The notes beneath the pieces are model-generated. The model did not search any database. It worked only from the letters and a program-made list of their open reading frames with translations, and had not been told where the DNA came from. The position numbers were made by a program, and so were the translations under genes. This document shows positions 24,547 through 34,429 of a stretch of 64,000 nucleotides of DNA, one piece after another (position 1 is the stretch's first letter; every line of letters begins with the position of its first letter). The DNA is from a virus: IMG/VR virus record IMGVR_UViG_3300019776_000919, positions 1-64,000 of that record; one strand, 5' to 3'.

Positions 24547-27087
24547 ATGACTACTTTTGCAGCGTTCACATCAAACCCTACTTTTTATGGGGTTACCGCA
24601 CTTAAAGCAGTTCCTGCCAGTAAGAATAATACTGATGTAATTGCTCCGGATGTAAAGTTATATATTGAGGGTGTTCAAGTACCATTTGAAGCAATTTCTA
24701 TTAATCAATCATATAACAGTTTACCAACTGCAGAAATACAAGTTCCACCGAGCAGTGGGTTAATAGATATTACTAGAGGGTATGAGCCTAAAGTCCATGT
24801 TTTCTATAAAGATGATAACTATGGTGGATATCGGTTGTTGTTTTGGGGCCATATTAAAAGCACTAGTTATGGAAGAAGTAGGTCTCAAGGATCTACTTCA
24901 ATAAGCTTTCATTGCGAGCATAAAAATGCAATACTTTCTCAAGTAACAATGGACTTTACTGGGTGGGCTAATCAAAACTCAGATAGTGCTACTGATCCGG
25001 GGTCAAATGGAGGTGTGACTAAACCGCCAGCGTTTAGTTCAATGATGATGGTAGTAGAGGCCATGGGTGGAATAGAAGGTGTTGCTACTACAGATGAAAA
25101 ACTCTCTCCTTTTAATGAGAAGATATTCGATGCTCCAGTAAATAAACTTGATCCTTCCTTATCTAAATTAGAAAATCGTCTAAGCGGCATGCCGGGGGTT
25201 GCTGTTAATTTATGGAACCAATTAAAAAGAGGTGCTTACCTAAACAAGGTAGACAATATATCACTAACCTCTCTATATATTCCAGTGATAGAGGAAGGAA
25301 TTGGGTTTTTTAAAAGAATGAGCGGTCATCCGCTGCTAGAACAAAAGCTTCAAAATAGTAAACAGCCTTTCTGTCAGGATAATTCCGGTTCAAAATCAGT
25401 AAATATAATCGTACCTCCGTGCTCTAGAGTTAGTTTGGTTTCTGCCGTACAACGAGATTTGACCGTTAGAAACCTTTCTGCTATGTCTAGCATGTCTGGT
25501 GAGATGACTTCGTTTCATCAACTAATGCAGGGTTTTATGGAGTACTCAAAGTATGACGTTAATACTTTAGCTAGTCCCGCAGAAATTAATGCTAACCCCG
25601 GAGTGTATATAGAAGATGTGAACTCTACAGGAGTAGAGAAGTCAACTGTAGAAACAATACTTAAACCTCAAATACCTTTCTACTACAGCCCTATCTGTAA
25701 TGTACTGCTCCCCAGAATGTATCATTCTATTCAGGTTAATCAAGTAGAAAGTTCAGTCCCTACTAGAATAACAGTATTACATGATGCTATGCCGGGGGCG
25801 TCTAGTAATGTAAATACTAGTTTTAAAGCGCCTTCCTCTGTAAGAGAAGCGGTTGCATATAACTCTTTATTAATCGGTAAGAAGACAACTCAAGATTTAA
25901 AGCTATCGGATACTATGGCGTATTCTTTCCATATCCCAGGTAAACATGAAACTGGCACTGGAATACGCCACATGAGAGAAGCAATTCCTTGGTGGCTTGC
26001 TATCATCATGGGTGATGAAAACTTAAAGGGTGAAAGTACTCAGAGAGAAGAAGTTCCTGCAAAAGGCACGGAAGATTATAACCAGTTAATGTTTTTAAAT
26101 TCCGAATGGAGATCCAGATATGGCGTAGACGTTAAATATGGTAATGGAGATATTCAGTTAAATTTCAATGCCGCTAAAAATAATCTAAATCCTTATGATC
26201 CTTCAAATACTACTTTGCTGCCATACCAAAGAACTCTATTGGGTGCGGTAGATATTAAATTTTCCGAAAAGGTAGCAGAATCTAGGACGGGATCTATAGA
26301 TGCATTATTTAATCCATATATTATCCCAGGATACCCTATGGATGTTATAGATGACAGTCCTAATCATCCCAGTTTCCATGGCTACTGTACTTCTGTGACT
26401 CACACTATTACTGCTAGATCTATCTCCACTTCTATCGGTATGGTGTCCGTAACTACATATGCGGAGTTATCTAACTACTATATTCCTCCGGTTGCTCCGT
26501 ATCTTCAATCTGCGTTGAATATGATAAATGGTACTATTAATCAAGATTTATATAATAGTACTCCTGCAAACGACCCATCTCCATTCTCATCGTCTTCTTC
26601 AGTTCTTATCCAAAATCCTGTTGCTAAAGCTACAGCTGATACTTTTTATAAACAGGTACTTGGGGTAGGCTCAATATCACCAGATGATTTGATTCATTTT
26701 GCTTCCGGCAGAGCTTATCCTTTATATAGAAGAGCAGGGTTATTAATTCCAAGATTAGTTGCAGGGGCGGTTCCAAATATAAAACCTCATCACGCAGTTA
26801 CTCCTCACTCTAACTCTGAATCTAGAATAAATGATGATTACTATACTTCAGTAGGAAACCTTAGAATGGTCAGTAGACCTATTGAAAGCAAGGAAAGTAT
26901 TTCATCTAAGTTCGGGTATAATTTTATAGATCTAGACAGAGATCTTTATAACGATTCTTTTATAAACTACGTTAATCCTACCTTGGCATCTAATCTGTTT
27001 TTAGAGCCGGGTGCAAGTTTGTTCCTTGATTACATGGAAACTGAGGATTTTATTAATGCTGTAAAATCAAAGATTAACTTACAATAA
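24547..27087 (+). CDS. Baseplate hub protein (gpD / gp27-like)
   Basis: An 846-residue protein. Residues ~35-130 show the pattern of late control protein D / gp27-type hubs: an N-terminal strand pair (L-Y-I-E-G-V-Q-V-P-F-E) followed by F-W-G-H-I and a paired strand ending F-H-C-E-H. The long central region and beta-rich C-terminus are typical of the tube-like hub that caps the tail tube and carries the spike. No lysozyme motif is seen. Its last base is the first base of the next gene's ATG. Confidence 0.65.
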   Translation: MTTFAAFTSNPTFYGVTALKAVPASKNNTDVIAPDVKLYIEGVQVPFEAISINQSYNSLPTAEIQVPPSSGLIDITRGYEPKVHVFYKDDNYGGYRLLFWGHIKSTSYGRSRSQGSTSISFHCEHKNAILSQVTMDFTGWANQNSDSATDPGSNGGVTKPPAFSSMMMVVEAMGGIEGVATTDEKLSPFNEKIFDAPVNKLDPSLSKLENRLSGMPGVAVNLWNQLKRGAYLNKVDNISLTSLYIPVIEEGIGFFKRMSGHPLLEQKLQNSKQPFCQDNSGSKSVNIIVPPCSRVSLVSAVQRDLTVRNLSAMSSMSGEMTSFHQLMQGFMEYSKYDVNTLASPAEINANPGVYIEDVNSTGVEKSTVETILKPQIPFYYSPICNVLLPRMYHSIQVNQVESSVPTRITVLHDAMPGASSNVNTSFKAPSSVREAVAYNSLLIGKKTTQDLKLSDTMAYSFHIPGKHETGTGIRHMREAIPWWLAIIMGDENLKGESTQREEVPAKGTEDYNQLMFLNSEWRSRYGVDVKYGNGDIQLNFNAAKNNLNPYDPSNTTLLPYQRTLLGAVDIKFSEKVAESRTGSIDALFNPYIIPGYPMDVIDDSPNHPSFHGYCTSVTHTITARSISTSIGMVSVTTYAELSNYYIPPVAPYLQSALNMINGTINQDLYNSTPANDPSPFSSSSSVLIQNPVAKATADTFYKQVLGVGSISPDDLIHFASGRAYPLYRRAGLLIPRLVAGAVPNIKPHHAVTPHSNSESRINDDYYTSVGNLRMVSRPIESKESISSKFGYNFIDLDRDLYNDSFINYVNPTLASNLFLEPGASLFLDYMETEDFINAVKSKINLQ

Positions 27088-27293
27088 TGACTACCGCTAA
27101 CATAGAATCCGCATATTCAGGTTTACCTGCTGTAGCTAGTATACCTACAAACATTATGAATCCCGGGGTACTTAGTAATACTAGCTCTGCTCCAGAGTGC
27201 TTTGCGAATCAACGATTCAGTAATAAATTACAGGCGTACTTAGTTTCATATGTAAATTCAATCGCCAGTACTCATCCTATATTTGAAGGATAA
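27087..27293 (+). CDS. Small unknown protein
   Basis: A 68-residue protein, translationally coupled to the hub gene (TAATG overlap) and 6 bp ahead of the sigma-factor gene. Ser/Asn/Ala-rich with no recognised motif. Small baseplate proteins are common here, but no function can be assigned. Confidence 0.45.
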   Translation: MTTANIESAYSGLPAVASIPTNIMNPGVLSNTSSAPECFANQRFSNKLQAYLVSYVNSIASTHPIFEG

Positions 27294-27299
27294 ATAGAA

Positions 27300-28058
27300 A
27301 TGAATATAAACCCTTTCCCTGAAAGAGCCATTATTGACGATTCAGATACTGAAGAAGTTACTCCTCAGAAAATAGACTATAAATCTAAAGATTTAGAATT
27401 ATTTAATAAATGGAATGCTTCTAAATCTAAAAAAGATATGTCTGAATTAGTCAAACATTTAAATCCAATTATCCATAAATCAGTTGCCGGAGTTGCAGGA
27501 TCTGTACCAACATCAGCGTTAGCTGCGGAAGGTAAATTGTGGACTATTAAAGCAATTAAAACTTTTGATCCCTCTAAAGGTTTTGCTCTCAGTACTCATG
27601 TAATGAATTACATAAAAAGAATTAAACGAGTTAATTATAAGTATCAAAATTCCGTTAGATTACCGGAACATATGCAAACAGAATATCATTTATGGAATTC
27701 TGCCAAACAACAATTGTCTGACGAACTAAATGAAGAACCCACTCTTGAGCACCTATCTAAGAGATTAAACTGGCCAATGGCCAAAGTTAAAAGGTTTAAT
27801 GATAGAATATATTCTGACCTAATAGAAAGTGCTAGTGAAAACCCTACTCAAGTGACAGAATATTCTGATAATAATCTGATGATGAATCATATACTCTCCA
27901 ATCTAACTGAAGATGAACAATTCATATTAAAGAATAAAGGTAAGATGTCTGCTACTGAGCTTTCTAATAAACTTGGTGTAGATACAAATCGTTTAAATTA
28001 TTTGTCAAGAAAGCTAAGGGATAAGATTTTTAATATGAAAATGGAATTGGGAATCTAA
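27300..28058 (+). CDS. Phage sigma-70 family sigma factor
   Basis: A 252-residue protein. Region 2 is clear at ~60-118: A-A-E-G-K-L-W-T-I-K-A-I-x-x-F-D-P-x-x-G-F-x-L-S-T-H-V-x-x-Y-I, with an adjacent basic segment and a V-R-L-P-E-H start of region 3. A NEEPTLEHLSKRL helix pair (region 3) and a C-terminal helix-turn-helix (SATELSNKLGV, region 4) follow. It resembles alternative phage sigma factors that redirect RNA polymerase to late genes. It lies inside the tail operon. The GnTTATAAT boxes upstream of three plus-strand genes are candidate targets. Confidence 0.85.
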   Translation: MNINPFPERAIIDDSDTEEVTPQKIDYKSKDLELFNKWNASKSKKDMSELVKHLNPIIHKSVAGVAGSVPTSALAAEGKLWTIKAIKTFDPSKGFALSTHVMNYIKRIKRVNYKYQNSVRLPEHMQTEYHLWNSAKQQLSDELNEEPTLEHLSKRLNWPMAKVKRFNDRIYSDLIESASENPTQVTEYSDNNLMMNHILSNLTEDEQFILKNKGKMSATELSNKLGVDTNRLNYLSRKLRDKIFNMKMELGI

Positions 28059-28433
28059 ATGTCAGTCCTATCAGAAATATCCAATATCTTCAATAGCCTT
28101 TCTACTTTCCTAAAGGATACTAGGGGCTACATAAGTACGGGTAGTAGTTTCCCTGATATTTCTGATATCGAAAGCTTGACATATTCAGAATCCCTGACCT
28201 ACGTAACGTCTAACGCATTAGGATCAGCTGGTTTTGAAATCGGGGCAGTTCAGGAATCGATAATGACAGCCGACGCAGTAAGCAGAGAATGTGCTATGGC
28301 TGCTTTATCAAAAAGTGAATTGTATACAGATATATTAGCTGATCTAGATCGGGAAATTCAATATTACGACTCGTCAGAAGCCTATTTTCGAGGAGTAAGT
28401 TCCGGTCATAACACTAACGGAAGTAGATCTTAA
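28059..28433 (+). CDS. Unknown protein
   Basis: A 124-residue protein that begins immediately after the sigma-factor stop and ends 3 bp before the gp25-like adhesin. Acidic and helical with two Ser/Tyr-rich segments. No domain recognised; position suggests a tail component. Confidence 0.45.
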   Translation: MSVLSEISNIFNSLSTFLKDTRGYISTGSSFPDISDIESLTYSESLTYVTSNALGSAGFEIGAVQESIMTADAVSRECAMAALSKSELYTDILADLDREIQYYDSSEAYFRGVSSGHNTNGSRS

Positions 28434-28436
28434 TAA

Positions 28437-29735
28437 ATGAAATATAACCGTATTGGTACTGAAAAAAACCTTCAAGCTGGTAGTACTTATGATCTATTGT
28501 TAGTAAAGGTTAAAGGAGTTTATCCAGAAGGTCAAATCACTTTTGGCCTTTATGATACTCCTATGAAAATAACCGGGTTGCAAAAAGTAGCTCAGCACTT
28601 TCTAAGAGTATTGCTTTCATCAAAAGGGAGTGATCCTTTTTACCCTAAGAAGGGGACCTTATTTCCTAGTGTACAAGTAGGTTCTAACATTACTTCTAAT
28701 AATTCGGAATTGATCTCGGATATAGTAGAAGCTGTAGAAGATGCTTCTCAGCAAGTTAAAACAATGCTTAATAATGAAGGGGCTGATCTAGAATCGGCAC
28801 TTGATTCTGTTAAAGTACTAGGGGTTACTCCAACTGAAGAAGGCTGGATTTTAGTTTTATATATGCTCACATTAGCTGGAGAAGGTGCAGAAATTAGTCT
28901 GCCATCACCTAGTTTTGGAATAGATCCGGTAGAAATTGTAGATTATCCAGTTATACCGGTTACATCCCCTGGAGGAGGCGGAGGTGGAATTACCGAAGTA
29001 ACCGTAGTACCAACCGCTGCATTTTCACTAACCCCATCGTCAGGAGATTACCCCCTTATAGTTAGTTTCACTGATAGTTCTACGGGTGCCCCGACTTCAT
29101 GGAATTGGAATTTTGGGGATGGTAATACAAGTTCTATTCAAAGTCCTACCCATACATATACTTCAGCAGGGACATATTCACCTTCATTAGTAGTGGCTAA
29201 CTCTGCAGGATCTAATTCTGTATCCCACTCTCTAACCGTTACAGTCCCCTCTTCAGGTCCAGGATTTAACATTACATTTGAAGAGTATGGTGCAGATGCT
29301 ACATATTCCGGTAAAACAATCACTTCTTCTACGTATGCTGCATATCATGTGATTTTTGATTCGCATACCACTGTTTATAGAGCGGGAACTGGGCCGGGGT
29401 CTATTGCTACAATGCCCACCCCAGTCGGAGGTTTGGCAGTAGCTGCCGTTGGATATCCATATCCAGTAGTTATGACTTTTGACAGATCAACTGATATATT
29501 ACCCGGTACTTTAATTTTTGATCTATGTACTTCATCTTTTACCATTTCCGTTACAGCATATGACTACGATGATTATTCTGTTGGGCGAAATGTAGGGCCA
29601 TATCATTTGGCAGTGGAAATGGGCTGGTTACTTGATCAAACTTTAGATCTTTCCGAGTTAGGGTATATAGATAGAATAGAGTTTCAAGGGACGGGATTTT
29701 TTACCCTTAAAAATATAAGATTTATACCTGCATAA
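28437..29735 (+). CDS. Modular tail protein: gp25-like N-domain plus PKD domain (copy 1)
   Basis: A 432-residue protein. Residues 1-~165 share near-identical blocks with the next gene: N-R-I-G-T-x-K-N-L-Q at the start, then E-G-Q-I-x-F-G-L-Y-D and K-V-A-Q-H-F-L-R-V-L-L. This part is reminiscent of gp25-like baseplate wedge proteins. It is followed by a glycine linker, a PKD domain (residues ~195-275, with W-N-F-G-D-G-N-T-S), and a unique C-terminal beta domain (~280-432). A baseplate-anchored carbohydrate-binding role is inferred. Confidence 0.6.
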   Translation: MKYNRIGTEKNLQAGSTYDLLLVKVKGVYPEGQITFGLYDTPMKITGLQKVAQHFLRVLLSSKGSDPFYPKKGTLFPSVQVGSNITSNNSELISDIVEAVEDASQQVKTMLNNEGADLESALDSVKVLGVTPTEEGWILVLYMLTLAGEGAEISLPSPSFGIDPVEIVDYPVIPVTSPGGGGGGITEVTVVPTAAFSLTPSSGDYPLIVSFTDSSTGAPTSWNWNFGDGNTSSIQSPTHTYTSAGTYSPSLVVANSAGSNSVSHSLTVTVPSSGPGFNITFEEYGADATYSGKTITSSTYAAYHVIFDSHTTVYRAGTGPGSIATMPTPVGGLAVAAVGYPYPVVMTFDRSTDILPGTLIFDLCTSSFTISVTAYDYDDYSVGRNVGPYHLAVEMGWLLDQTLDLSELGYIDRIEFQGTGFFTLKNIRFIPA

Positions 29736-29739
29736 TCAA

Positions 29740-31149
29740 ATGAAAACTAATAGAATCGGAACTGATAAAAACCTTCAATCCGGGGGTACCTACGACCTGT
29801 TAATGGTAAAAATTGATGGCGTTTTTCCTGAAGGTCAAATATCGTTCGGATTGTATGATGTTCCTATGAAGATAACCGGGCTTCAAAAAGTAGCTCAGCA
29901 TTTTTTAAGGGTTCTACTTACAGGTAAAGGCAGTGATCCATTCTATCCAAATAAAGGGACTTCATTTCCACTATTAAACGTCGGATCTAATATTACAGAA
30001 TCTAGCCAAGAAATAATTGCAGATATTAAAGAATCTATTTCGGATGCGGTTAAACAAACCAGAGCAATGTTAAATCCTAACAATGAAGATAAAGAATCCG
30101 CCTTAGATGATGTTCAATTATCAGGAGTTACGGCTACAGAAGAAGGTTGGATAATCGTACTTTATTTAATAACACTAGCAGGTGAAGGTGCAGAAGTTGC
30201 AGTACCATTCCCAGCTTTTGGAATTGAAAAGCCAGTCAGTTATGAAGGATTTGTTATTCCGGATGCACCACCCCCTGTAATAGCTTCATTTACAGTAAAC
30301 CCTAACTCCGGTGCAGCTCCTTTATCTGTATTATTTACGGATACTTCTTCCGGCAATCCAAATACTTGGTTATGGAATTTCGGAGATGGTAATACGAGTG
30401 CTCTTCAAAGTCCAGTCCACATCTACAGCGCAGCGAATACATACGATGTAACTTTAACTGTTAGTGGAAGCCATGGGTCTGATACTTTAACAAAGACGGC
30501 TGCAGTAACGGTGACGGATCCTTACGCTGCGTACACAGGGCTATTATTTCATTTCGATGGATCTGTTGCAGATTCATCTTCAAATAACATTTCAGCTACT
30601 TTAGTAAATTCCGCATTTATAAATACAACTACTGTTAAATTTGGTACCGGTGCATTAGCTACTACTACGGCTTCAAATTCTAGATTAGTGACTGCTAACG
30701 TAGCCCCTCTGCAGCTTACAGGGCTTTGTACTATAGAATTTTGGGTAAATTTTACCGATGTAAGTGCTGGCCAGTATTTCGTCACATCTAATTATTCAGG
30801 CGGAAATAGATTTTGCTGGTTCTATACTGACGGGGCAGGTACTTTAAATGTTTACTTCCTAGGTACAACTTTTGCAACATCTGCAACAGTCACTACAAAT
30901 AATTGGATTCATGTTGCAGTAACTTGGGATGGTACCACTAGAAGATTTTTTAAAAATGGCAGTTTAATTTCTCAAGATACTACTATACCAAATTTCCAAA
31001 ACGCCCCGTTAGGATGGAGTATTGGTGGACCAGATCCTTCTATAGCAGGGGTTGTAGGTAATCCCGTTAAATACATAGATGAATTTAGAGTAACTTACGG
31101 TGCTGCTAGATATACGGCTCCGTTTACTCCATCTTCAACTCCGTTCTGA
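29740..31149 (+). CDS. Modular tail protein: gp25-like N-domain, PKD and LamG domains (copy 2)
   Basis: A 469-residue protein. It has the same N-terminal domain as its upstream neighbour (~1-165) and a PKD domain (~180-260, W-L-W-N-F-G-D-G-N-T-S). The C-terminus is different, a LamG/concanavalin-like jelly roll (~270-465) with W-V-N-F, W-I-H-V-A-V-T-W-D-G-T and I-D-E-F-R-V motifs. The pair arose by duplication followed by exchange of the C-terminal binding domain. A terminator-like hairpin follows. Confidence 0.62.
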   Translation: MKTNRIGTDKNLQSGGTYDLLMVKIDGVFPEGQISFGLYDVPMKITGLQKVAQHFLRVLLTGKGSDPFYPNKGTSFPLLNVGSNITESSQEIIADIKESISDAVKQTRAMLNPNNEDKESALDDVQLSGVTATEEGWIIVLYLITLAGEGAEVAVPFPAFGIEKPVSYEGFVIPDAPPPVIASFTVNPNSGAAPLSVLFTDTSSGNPNTWLWNFGDGNTSALQSPVHIYSAANTYDVTLTVSGSHGSDTLTKTAAVTVTDPYAAYTGLLFHFDGSVADSSSNNISATLVNSAFINTTTVKFGTGALATTTASNSRLVTANVAPLQLTGLCTIEFWVNFTDVSAGQYFVTSNYSGGNRFCWFYTDGAGTLNVYFLGTTFATSATVTTNNWIHVAVTWDGTTRRFFKNGSLISQDTTIPNFQNAPLGWSIGGPDPSIAGVVGNPVKYIDEFRVTYGAARYTAPFTPSSTPF

Positions 31150-31169
31150 CATAAAGTAATTCTATATAA

Positions 31170-31218
31170 ATAACCGGATCAATACTTAACAATAATCAGT
31201 ATTCCGGTTATAATCTTT
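31170..31218 (+). terminator. Terminator hairpin overlapping a late promoter box
   Basis: A long inverted repeat (ATAACCGGA...ATACT / AGTAT..TCCGGTTAT, 31170-31211) is followed by a T5 run just before the ATG at 31221. The right arm contains GGTTATAAT, matching the boxes upstream of terminase and tail chaperone. The same sequence may thus end transcription from upstream and start it for the J-like gene. Confidence 0.6.
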
Positions 31219-31220
31219 TT

Positions 31221-33191
31221 ATGTCAGATCTTTATTCAGTAATTTCGGGTATGCAACCCGATCAGCAAGATATCGTCGAGGCTGAATTACTTACCCGTCA
31301 AATATTAGAAGCTAATTATCCAGACCTAGATTTAAGAGAAGGTACTGGAATTCGAGACTTATTGGTAAGACCTTCTGCTTTTATTTTGGCTCTATGTAAA
31401 AAAGGCGTAGAGTATTACTTTTCACAAAATACTCAAAATAAAGTAGATAATTCTACTCCAACTGAAATTGTTGATGACATTCTGAGCAATCTTTTCTTAA
31501 CTAGAAATACTGGCACCTATGCGGTTATAAGTGCTAGATTGTACTTTGCCAGACAAAAATCAGTATCCCTAAATACTAACGTGAGTTTTTCTACTGATGG
31601 TAATTTGTTATTCTTCCCATCATCAGCAGTGTCATATCCCAGTACTGCAATGCAATATGATTCATTTCAAAATGAATGGTTTATAGACGTAGAATTAACT
31701 GCGGCCAGTAAAGGAGTTGCATATAACATTAGCTCAGGTAGCTTGTTATACTTTACTAATTTCGATCCTTACTTTTTACATGGGGAAATTAATTTCTTAT
31801 CTAGTGTAAGTACAGAACCTGAAACAAATTTGCAATTCATTGCAAGGGCTCAATATTCAATCAGTACTAGAAATCTAATAAATAAACCTTCTATTCTCAA
31901 CAGATTAACTTCTGATTTGAATTTTCTAAATCGCATAAAAGTAATAGGTGCTGGAGAAGCTGAAATTTATAGAGACCAAGCTTGGGTTAGAGGAGGTCCT
32001 GGTACTTCTAGAAATGCCTCTAGTATGGTTCTTACGGACGGGAATCTTAAGATGCAGATTTATATGCCGACTCATGGTTTCGTAGTAAACCAACAACTTT
32101 CGGTAATTGAGTCTGGTAGTTCGGTTAGTAAATTGGTTTTAAACAGAGTCCATGTAACAGACGTGGTTGATGCAGATAACTTTAAGATTAATATCGATGT
32201 TTCTGTAACCCCTAGAACTTTCTTATATCCAGTAGTCACCCCTTTAGAAGAGGATGTATATATTCATTTAGGTGGTCAAGTAGATATTCATTTATCTGAA
32301 ACAGTATCATCATCTTTACATCAATACACATTAGATTCTACTGGATCTGTAAATTTAACTGGACCTATATATAGCATAGTACGTAGCTCAGTATCTCCTG
32401 GCACAGCGGATACTGTTCCATTTGGAACTCCTTTTACGATTACGTATCCCGGTCATACTCAAGATAACAGTGCTACATTTTCTCAGGACGGTACAGGCAC
32501 TATCACAGTAGTATTAAAAAATCATCCTATGTCAGTAGGTAGAATGGTAAACATAGTGGGTTGGCCTACAGGATCTTCAAATTTACAGTTTACAGTATCT
32601 AGCGTAATAGACGGCAACACATTTAAAGTAGGATCGGGACTACCTATCTATACAGTAGACTCCGGATTATCTCCGTATATAAAATATGTATATCCAGGAA
32701 AAGATGTAGGGTTTTCTCAACGTCAAGTTTTAAAGGTGAGTTTTGGCCCTACTTATGCAGGGGGAACAGCTAGTTTTACTTCTAGTCAATTTGAATACTT
32801 AGATTCAGTACAACCATATTTAGAATTACCTGAAAATAGAGTTGTTTGCGCTGACCCTTTAGCAAGAGGGTTTGATATATACGCATTAAACGTTGGTATT
32901 ACTGTGTACGATACGACTCTCCCTACTACCGGTTACGTTCAGACTTTAGTAAATGATTTCTTAAAAACCTTAGCCCCAGGTCAAGATTTCATTTTATCGG
33001 ACTTAGTTGCGTATTTAACTTCTACGGGGGGTATTACTAATTTACAAACCCCTCTAAACGTTACATATACCTATTACACAAAAGACATGTTCCCTGGCAG
33101 AGCAGGTACTGTGACGGACGTACTTATGGCTGAATCAAGTACTTCGATTTATATTGTTAACTATGTATCTACTGCACTAATTCATCTATGA
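31221..33191 (+). CDS. Baseplate J-like protein (gp6/gpJ family)
   Basis: A 656-residue baseplate wedge protein. The N-terminus has the family pattern: a short helical lead, then D-L-R-E-G-T-G-I-R-D-L-L-V-R-P (~42-55) and a helix. A long region of strands follows, with A-S-K-G-V-A-Y-N-I-S-S-G (~167-178), as in J-like proteins. The C-terminal half contains inserted beta domains. Its stop overlaps the next start by 4 bp. It joins other wedge proteins and the tail fibres to the hub. Confidence 0.75.
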   Translation: MSDLYSVISGMQPDQQDIVEAELLTRQILEANYPDLDLREGTGIRDLLVRPSAFILALCKKGVEYYFSQNTQNKVDNSTPTEIVDDILSNLFLTRNTGTYAVISARLYFARQKSVSLNTNVSFSTDGNLLFFPSSAVSYPSTAMQYDSFQNEWFIDVELTAASKGVAYNISSGSLLYFTNFDPYFLHGEINFLSSVSTEPETNLQFIARAQYSISTRNLINKPSILNRLTSDLNFLNRIKVIGAGEAEIYRDQAWVRGGPGTSRNASSMVLTDGNLKMQIYMPTHGFVVNQQLSVIESGSSVSKLVLNRVHVTDVVDADNFKINIDVSVTPRTFLYPVVTPLEEDVYIHLGGQVDIHLSETVSSSLHQYTLDSTGSVNLTGPIYSIVRSSVSPGTADTVPFGTPFTITYPGHTQDNSATFSQDGTGTITVVLKNHPMSVGRMVNIVGWPTGSSNLQFTVSSVIDGNTFKVGSGLPIYTVDSGLSPYIKYVYPGKDVGFSQRQVLKVSFGPTYAGGTASFTSSQFEYLDSVQPYLELPENRVVCADPLARGFDIYALNVGITVYDTTLPTTGYVQTLVNDFLKTLAPGQDFILSDLVAYLTSTGGITNLQTPLNVTYTYYTKDMFPGRAGTVTDVLMAESSTSIYIVNYVSTALIHL

Positions 33192-34429
33192 CAGCACCGA
33201 TTTCTCTATTTGATGCTAAGGGGTTAGATGTAGGTTCTGATGCTCGGAATATGAGCTATCTATATGGCCTCTCCGACTTCTTTTCTTACGTATTTGAAGA
33301 TACGAGTACTGTCAACTTAATGTTAGAGGCGAACGCAGTTACTGCATCGGAAATTTATAGTAATTTTTTACAGCTCACTTCTTCCTTATCAATTTCAAGT
33401 ATTCAGACTACATTAGGCGCAAGTATAAAACTAATCCTTATCAAGGACTCGGATAAGGTGGGGAGTACTCCTAAATATAAAATCAATCTTCCTATTAGTA
33501 AAGCTAAATACTTAGCAAATAAACCATTTCTTCCTACAGATTTACTAGAATCGAACGTAGACTTCAGAATAACCCAAATAGATAGTGAATCTTGCTACAT
33601 TGAATTTGCAAAACCACTGATCAATCATACGTTTAGTAAAAGGCCTACTACTTCTGGTGAAAACGAATATGCAATTTGGGCAACCGATGTAATGATCGAT
33701 GCTCAATTAATGTATACCTATTATGGAAAAATACTAGGAGTAAACCCTGAAGTTTCCAGTGAGCAATTTTCTAATTTTATATATGGACTTTACTACCTCT
33801 ACGTAAATGGTCCTACTTTGCAAATAATGGAACAGGGGTTAAATCTTGTTTTAGGTATACCACTAGTAAGAAGTTCTTCTACTGTAGTTGATATTCGTTA
33901 TAACTCTACTACTAGTCAATATATAATCATTACTGATAATGAGCAGTACGTATTACCTACGGGAATATCTCCATTGGTAAATATAGGTGATTCACTAAGC
34001 ATAGGTGATAGTTTAGCTAAATGGATTGAATTAAAGGATTATACTTCCGATGGGGCGTGGTGGCTAAATGTAAGTATCCCTGATAATATTATTAAGAATT
34101 TATCTGGGAGTCAAACCGATAGATTTGCTAAAGCCGGTAGTAATTTTGATTACTTAATGTCAAACTACCTTTATAAAAATACGTTCCTAGTAAGAATTAA
34201 TATAGGTACTTTTAATGATAATAAGTACTTTTCATACTTATCTGATATATTGTATAATGCGAAGCCTTCCCACACTCAAGCAGTATATGTCTGGAGAATA
34301 GATTTAGGGAGTGTTAATGAAGGAGTTAGCGTATCTGAAGTATCTTTTACAACAAATCAAGTAGCAGCAGATATAGCCTCTATGCGGTCTATCAATACAT
34401 TCCAAATAAATTACACATATAATGATTGA
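33188..34429 (+). CDS. Baseplate wedge-type protein of unknown family
   Basis: A 413-residue protein that overlaps the J-like gene by 4 bp and the next gene by 8 bp. In myoviruses the gene after J usually encodes a further wedge or fibre-connecting protein, so that is the likely role. Sequence is mixed alpha/beta with conserved-looking Y-G-L and W-W segments. No domain name can be given. Confidence 0.5.
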   Translation: MTAPISLFDAKGLDVGSDARNMSYLYGLSDFFSYVFEDTSTVNLMLEANAVTASEIYSNFLQLTSSLSISSIQTTLGASIKLILIKDSDKVGSTPKYKINLPISKAKYLANKPFLPTDLLESNVDFRITQIDSESCYIEFAKPLINHTFSKRPTTSGENEYAIWATDVMIDAQLMYTYYGKILGVNPEVSSEQFSNFIYGLYYLYVNGPTLQIMEQGLNLVLGIPLVRSSSTVVDIRYNSTTSQYIIITDNEQYVLPTGISPLVNIGDSLSIGDSLAKWIELKDYTSDGAWWLNVSIPDNIIKNLSGSQTDRFAKAGSNFDYLMSNYLYKNTFLVRINIGTFNDNKYFSYLSDILYNAKPSHTQAVYVWRIDLGSVNEGVSVSEVSFTTNQVAADIASMRSINTFQINYTYND

